Assembly: GCF_000091045.1 (NCBI RefSeq)
Contig: NC_006686.1
Location: 867,501-931,500, forward strand
DNA from: Cryptococcus deneoformans JEC21
Lineage: Eukaryota > Basidiomycota > Tremellomycetes > Tremellales > Cryptococcaceae
Direction: 5' to 3'
Length of the DNA stretch: 64,000 nt
A program made the translations under genes and the position numbers. Positions 61,401 through 64,000 of this stretch are shown piece after piece. How positions within the stretch are numbered: position 1 is the first letter of the stretch; every line of letters starts with the position of its first letter. The notes below the pieces were generated by a model that saw nothing but the letters and a program-made list of their open reading frames with translations, ran no database searches and was not told the DNA's origin.

Positions 61401-62447
61401 CGAATCTTGGAGGAATCGTCCCGCATTGATTTGTGTTCCATTAAGCGGCGGCAGGTCTCTTACTTCCCTCAAAGGAGACGGCCCTTTCTCGATAGGTGTA
61501 ATTGGCCGACTTTCGGCATGTCGCGTACTTGAAGGAGAAACCTGGCAAGCCGATCCGTTGACCATGTTACCCTCCTTTTCCTTAACACTCCCAGCCTTCA
61601 GGTACATGACTTCAATCTCCTCCTCATCAGTATCTTCCCCAGCACCAGACGCTAGGCTTCCCGTATGACGTCCAGTCCGATCTGAAAAATCGTATGAATC
61701 ACCATCCTCTCGATCTTTTTCATCTGCAGCCTCGTCACTTGCGTCAGAGCTGTCAATGATTAAACTATCATCATCGCTGTCCAGCACTGTCAGATCGATA
61801 ACCAAATCCATGGCTTTCTTCCTAGCTGCCTTCTTCTGAGGGCCGGCTAAACCTAGATTCCGAGACATGCTACCGTTGCTGATGACATTCGGAAGTATTG
61901 ACGGTATGGAAGACGTTCTGATGTCGATACGAGGACGTTTAGGGTTGGGCAGAAGAGCCGTATCAGCCATGCGTTTGCGATGTTGAAGATCGAGGTGGTA
62001 TGCTTTCTCAGTAAGGGACGACGTCAGCTCACTTGACAATCCAGGTGTGCCAGGCGAGGCCGAAGAGGCATCGTCGGCAGATGAAGAGCTGCTATATTGC
62101 GGTTGAGACGCAGAAAGCCTTGATCCGGGAGTAACTATTCCCCGGGGCAGTGTCCTTCCAGCAAGTCGCAAAGAACTTGAGCCCTCAGGTTCTAACTCAT
62201 CCTCTTCGCTCTTGATATTGGACTTGTCGGTGCCTGCATGCCAATTGGATGCTCTCTTCCGAGCGGCTTTGAAACTGCAGATAGAAGGCTGATTGGCGGG
62301 AGGTGAGGAGCAGGTGCTCATAACATGACGTCTCGAGGGCAAATAGGTGATTGCCGGGCTAGGGACTGGAAGCTGCATGGAGAGCGACGGTGAGCAGGGA
62401 GAGACAGGGAGAATTGAGGGGCGTTGCTCTAGCGGTTGTGGAAGCAT
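55444..62447 (-). CDS. SUZ12-like Polycomb (PRC2) protein with two N-terminal MedA-like modules
   Basis: One continuous spliced model from 62447 to the stop at 55444, about 2,100 residues and about a dozen short introns. Residues to about 420 are Ser/Asp-rich with acidic runs. Two tandem modules follow, each opening with an aligned tryptophan and then WTxEERSAxRRL, and ending with W(E/D)DL...II. They resemble the Medusa (MedA) family domain. A Ser-rich linker leads to a SUZ12-like region: RRPRILNLLYIFKD, then the zinc finger WKCGLC...HIKHYHKYEC. A second disordered stretch precedes the VEFS box: RFLACCWNRWVHQKG, then IPAYNKAGYLKLWLDSYG, EVKDYLH and LLTDYIGACQYW. VEFS proteins are PRC2 core subunits. 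In Cryptococcus, Bnd1 would be the candidate, from memory and not verified. Function inferred; the N-terminal family link is weaker than the C-terminal one. Confidence 0.75.
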
Positions 62448-62720
62448 TGGCAGAATGTGGGCATCCTTATCTGTGAATGGGAGGAAGGAAGGAACGAAGA
62501 AAGAATGCCCGAGGTGTTGTGATGGTTTATATCGATAAATTAGTAGTACATATCTGTTTTGTTTGTCCAGAGCACCGAAAAGCCCCCCGCGACTCCTCGG
62601 TTAGCGATTAATTAATCACCTCTTGCAGGTCCACCACTCTTTATAAATCTATACGTTAGTATTCATTACCAAGCAATATCTAACCGTCCACTTTCAATTC
62701 ATCTTCTCCCATTGCTACCC

Positions 62721-63365
62721 ATGACGACAGACATCCCCGCGCAACCCCTCAAAACCACTAAAGAGACACACCCCGATTTACCGCCGGGCCTCATCATCGG
62801 CCCTGATGGCAAACCATGTAAAGTCTGCAACTCGTGGCAAGATTGGGCCAAGATCAAAGTCAAGAAGAAGGCTGCCAGTGGTGGAGAGGATGCTGAGAAG
62901 AAGAATGTTTCTGGGTCCGGGGCAGCAGTCGGTATGGCGGGATTCGGCAGCATGCTGTCTGGTGCAGGCGCCTCAAAAGCTCCTACCAACGCACCGTTAG
63001 ACCGAACGCCAGACCGGTCAAATTGTCCACCTGACACCGCAGCCCTTGGGCGCTCTACATGGACTTTTCTGCATACTACCGCTGCTTATTATCCAATCAA
63101 CGCACCCCCACAGACCCAGTCCAGTATGCTTAATCTCCTCTCTTCACTGTCTTTGCTTTATCCCTGCTCGTGGTGTGCCACGGACTTCCAAAAGGATATG
63201 CGCCGACATCCGCCCGATGTCAGTGGGAGAGAGAGTTTGATGAAATGGCTCTGCGAGAGGCATAACGAGGTTAATGAAAAATTGGGGAAAGAGAAATTTG
63301 GATGTGATATCAAAAATTTGGACGTGAGATGGAAAGACGGGCCGGAAGATGGTAGTTGCGATTAA
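62721..63365 (+). CDS. ERV1: FAD-linked sulfhydryl oxidase ERV1
   Basis: Intermembrane-space oxidase that re-oxidises Mia40. Single exon, 214 residues. The N-terminal segment has a shuttle pair (KPCKVC), then a Gly/Ser/Ala-rich linker. The catalytic domain starts LGRSTWTFLHTTAAYYP, a FAD-binding signature. It contains the redox pair YPCSWCATDF and ends with LCERHNEVNEKLGKEKFGCD, which carries the HNxVN motif and structural cysteines. The ATG at 62721 is used; a TTG nine bases earlier is not needed. Divergent from the SUZ12-like gene and convergent with the prenyltransferase. Confidence 0.93.
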   Translation: MTTDIPAQPLKTTKETHPDLPPGLIIGPDGKPCKVCNSWQDWAKIKVKKKAASGGEDAEKKNVSGSGAAVGMAGFGSMLSGAGASKAPTNAPLDRTPDRSNCPPDTAALGRSTWTFLHTTAAYYPINAPPQTQSSMLNLLSSLSLLYPCSWCATDFQKDMRRHPPDVSGRESLMKWLCERHNEVNEKLGKEKFGCDIKNLDVRWKDGPEDGSCD

Positions 63366-63424
63366 TTCGTTATAGAGTCTTTAGATCGTAAGATGCATCA
63401 CACAATACCACTCGACACTCGCGT

Positions 63425-64000
63425 TCAACACCAACCAAGTTTCCGCATCCATGCCTTTTGTTGCCATCCAAGAAGAATGGGTAACATATCTGATAATCCA
63501 AACTCTGGCCAGTAGGTTTTGACAAAGTGCAGCTGGGTATCGTCTGAAGCCTATCGATACTCAGTCGGTATTTGTCCATATTTTCTGGAAAATGAACTCA
63601 CCTGCCACATCATGAAATCACTTAGTCTTTTGACATCTGATGTTCGGACGAGTATATCAAGTTTTTCTGGCTCTTCGGGATTGACGAACAGACTCTTGTC
63701 CACAGTGTTGATTGCTTTAGACACTCCCAGCGAATCGAACACATCCTTAGCTGTGATATCACTTTAAGCGTTATTAGCATCCTCGTTAACCGATCACTGG
63801 ACAGCCGGGTTTTATTCACCTCGGAGCAAGCTCTCCCTCATATGCCCGCCGAACGCTTTCCTTCATCGCAGTGGTGATCTCATCCCGAGAAGCGTACGGA
63901 CAGCATACATTCAATACGCCACTGCAGAGTAACTTATCAGCTGTAGATTTCCAGAACAACAAAAGGCTCACTTTTTGTTATCCTGGGTCATAGCCTCCAT
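63425..64000 (-). CDS. RER2: cis-prenyltransferase (dehydrodolichyl diphosphate synthase, RER2 type), partial
   Basis: C-terminal part of an enzyme that elongates farnesyl diphosphate to the dolichol precursor on the ER. The gene enters from the right edge, so its start and the catalytic aspartate region are outside the window. Visible blocks: [26 protein letters not shown], then [20 protein letters not shown], with the family's RTSGExRLSDFLLWQ pattern (here D replaces the usual GE). An intron joins this to an exon with [12 protein letters not shown], corresponding to the WPEF motif. The stop is at 63425. It lies 59 bp from the ERV1 stop. Confidence 0.85.

Noticed and set aside
62712..62714. 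TTG as start of ERV1
   Set aside because: An in-frame ATG follows nine bases later and fungal genes rarely use TTG.

Overview
This window is nuclear DNA of a basidiomycete yeast. Genes carry many short introns (about 45-100 nt, GT-AG), intergenic gaps are short, and the proteins look like those of the Cryptococcus/Tremellales group. The genus is inferred from gene style and protein resemblance, not from a search. No transposon, rRNA, tRNA or CRISPR was found. All gene models were spliced by eye from open frames, splice sites and conserved motifs.

Layout, left to right (+ or -): TDP1 (+, 132-2722); a 2.3 kb gene-free stretch ending in an inverted repeat and four direct repeats; RNA1/RanGAP (+); SmF (-); NSP1 nucleoporin (+); PRP38 (-); NC2-beta/DR1 (+); a mitochondrial Mtf2-like protein (-); YVH1 phosphatase (-); ATP5/OSCP (-); HAP2/NF-YA (+); a UBLCP1-type phosphatase (+); a TMEM198-like seven-helix membrane protein (+); the CCH1 calcium channel (+); FAB1 lipid kinase (-); a small orphan gene (+); epsilon-COP (-); a MESH1-type HD hydrolase (-); NAA25/MDM20 (+); an OCH1-family glycosyltransferase (-); a CBP4-like mitochondrial protein (-); 6-phosphogluconolactonase (+); MPE1 (+); a very large SUZ12-like protein (-); ERV1 (+); and a RER2-type cis-prenyltransferase cut by the right edge (-).

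These are mostly unrelated housekeeping genes. They serve nuclear transport (RNA1, NSP1), splicing and 3'-end processing (SmF, PRP38, MPE1), transcription (DR1, HAP2), mitochondria (ATP5, ERV1, Mtf2-like, CBP4-like), and calcium and lipid signalling (CCH1, FAB1). Several pairs share short divergent promoters: SmF/NSP1, PRP38/DR1, ATP5/HAP2, MESH1/NAA25, CBP4-like/6PGL and SUZ12-like/ERV1.

The most unusual object is the 7 kb gene at 55444-62447. Its C-terminal half carries a SUZ12-type C2H2 finger and VEFS box, the hallmark of a Polycomb PRC2 subunit. Its N-terminal half carries two tandem copies of a roughly 165-residue module resembling the Medusa (MedA) family domain. The two copies sit on exons of 433 and 427 nt with identical intron positions and phases. 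Other points of interest are tandem UIM-like motifs in TDP1, the repeat cluster upstream of RNA1, a triplicated 17-bp motif in the CBP4-like/6PGL promoter, and a MESH1-type enzyme in a fungus.
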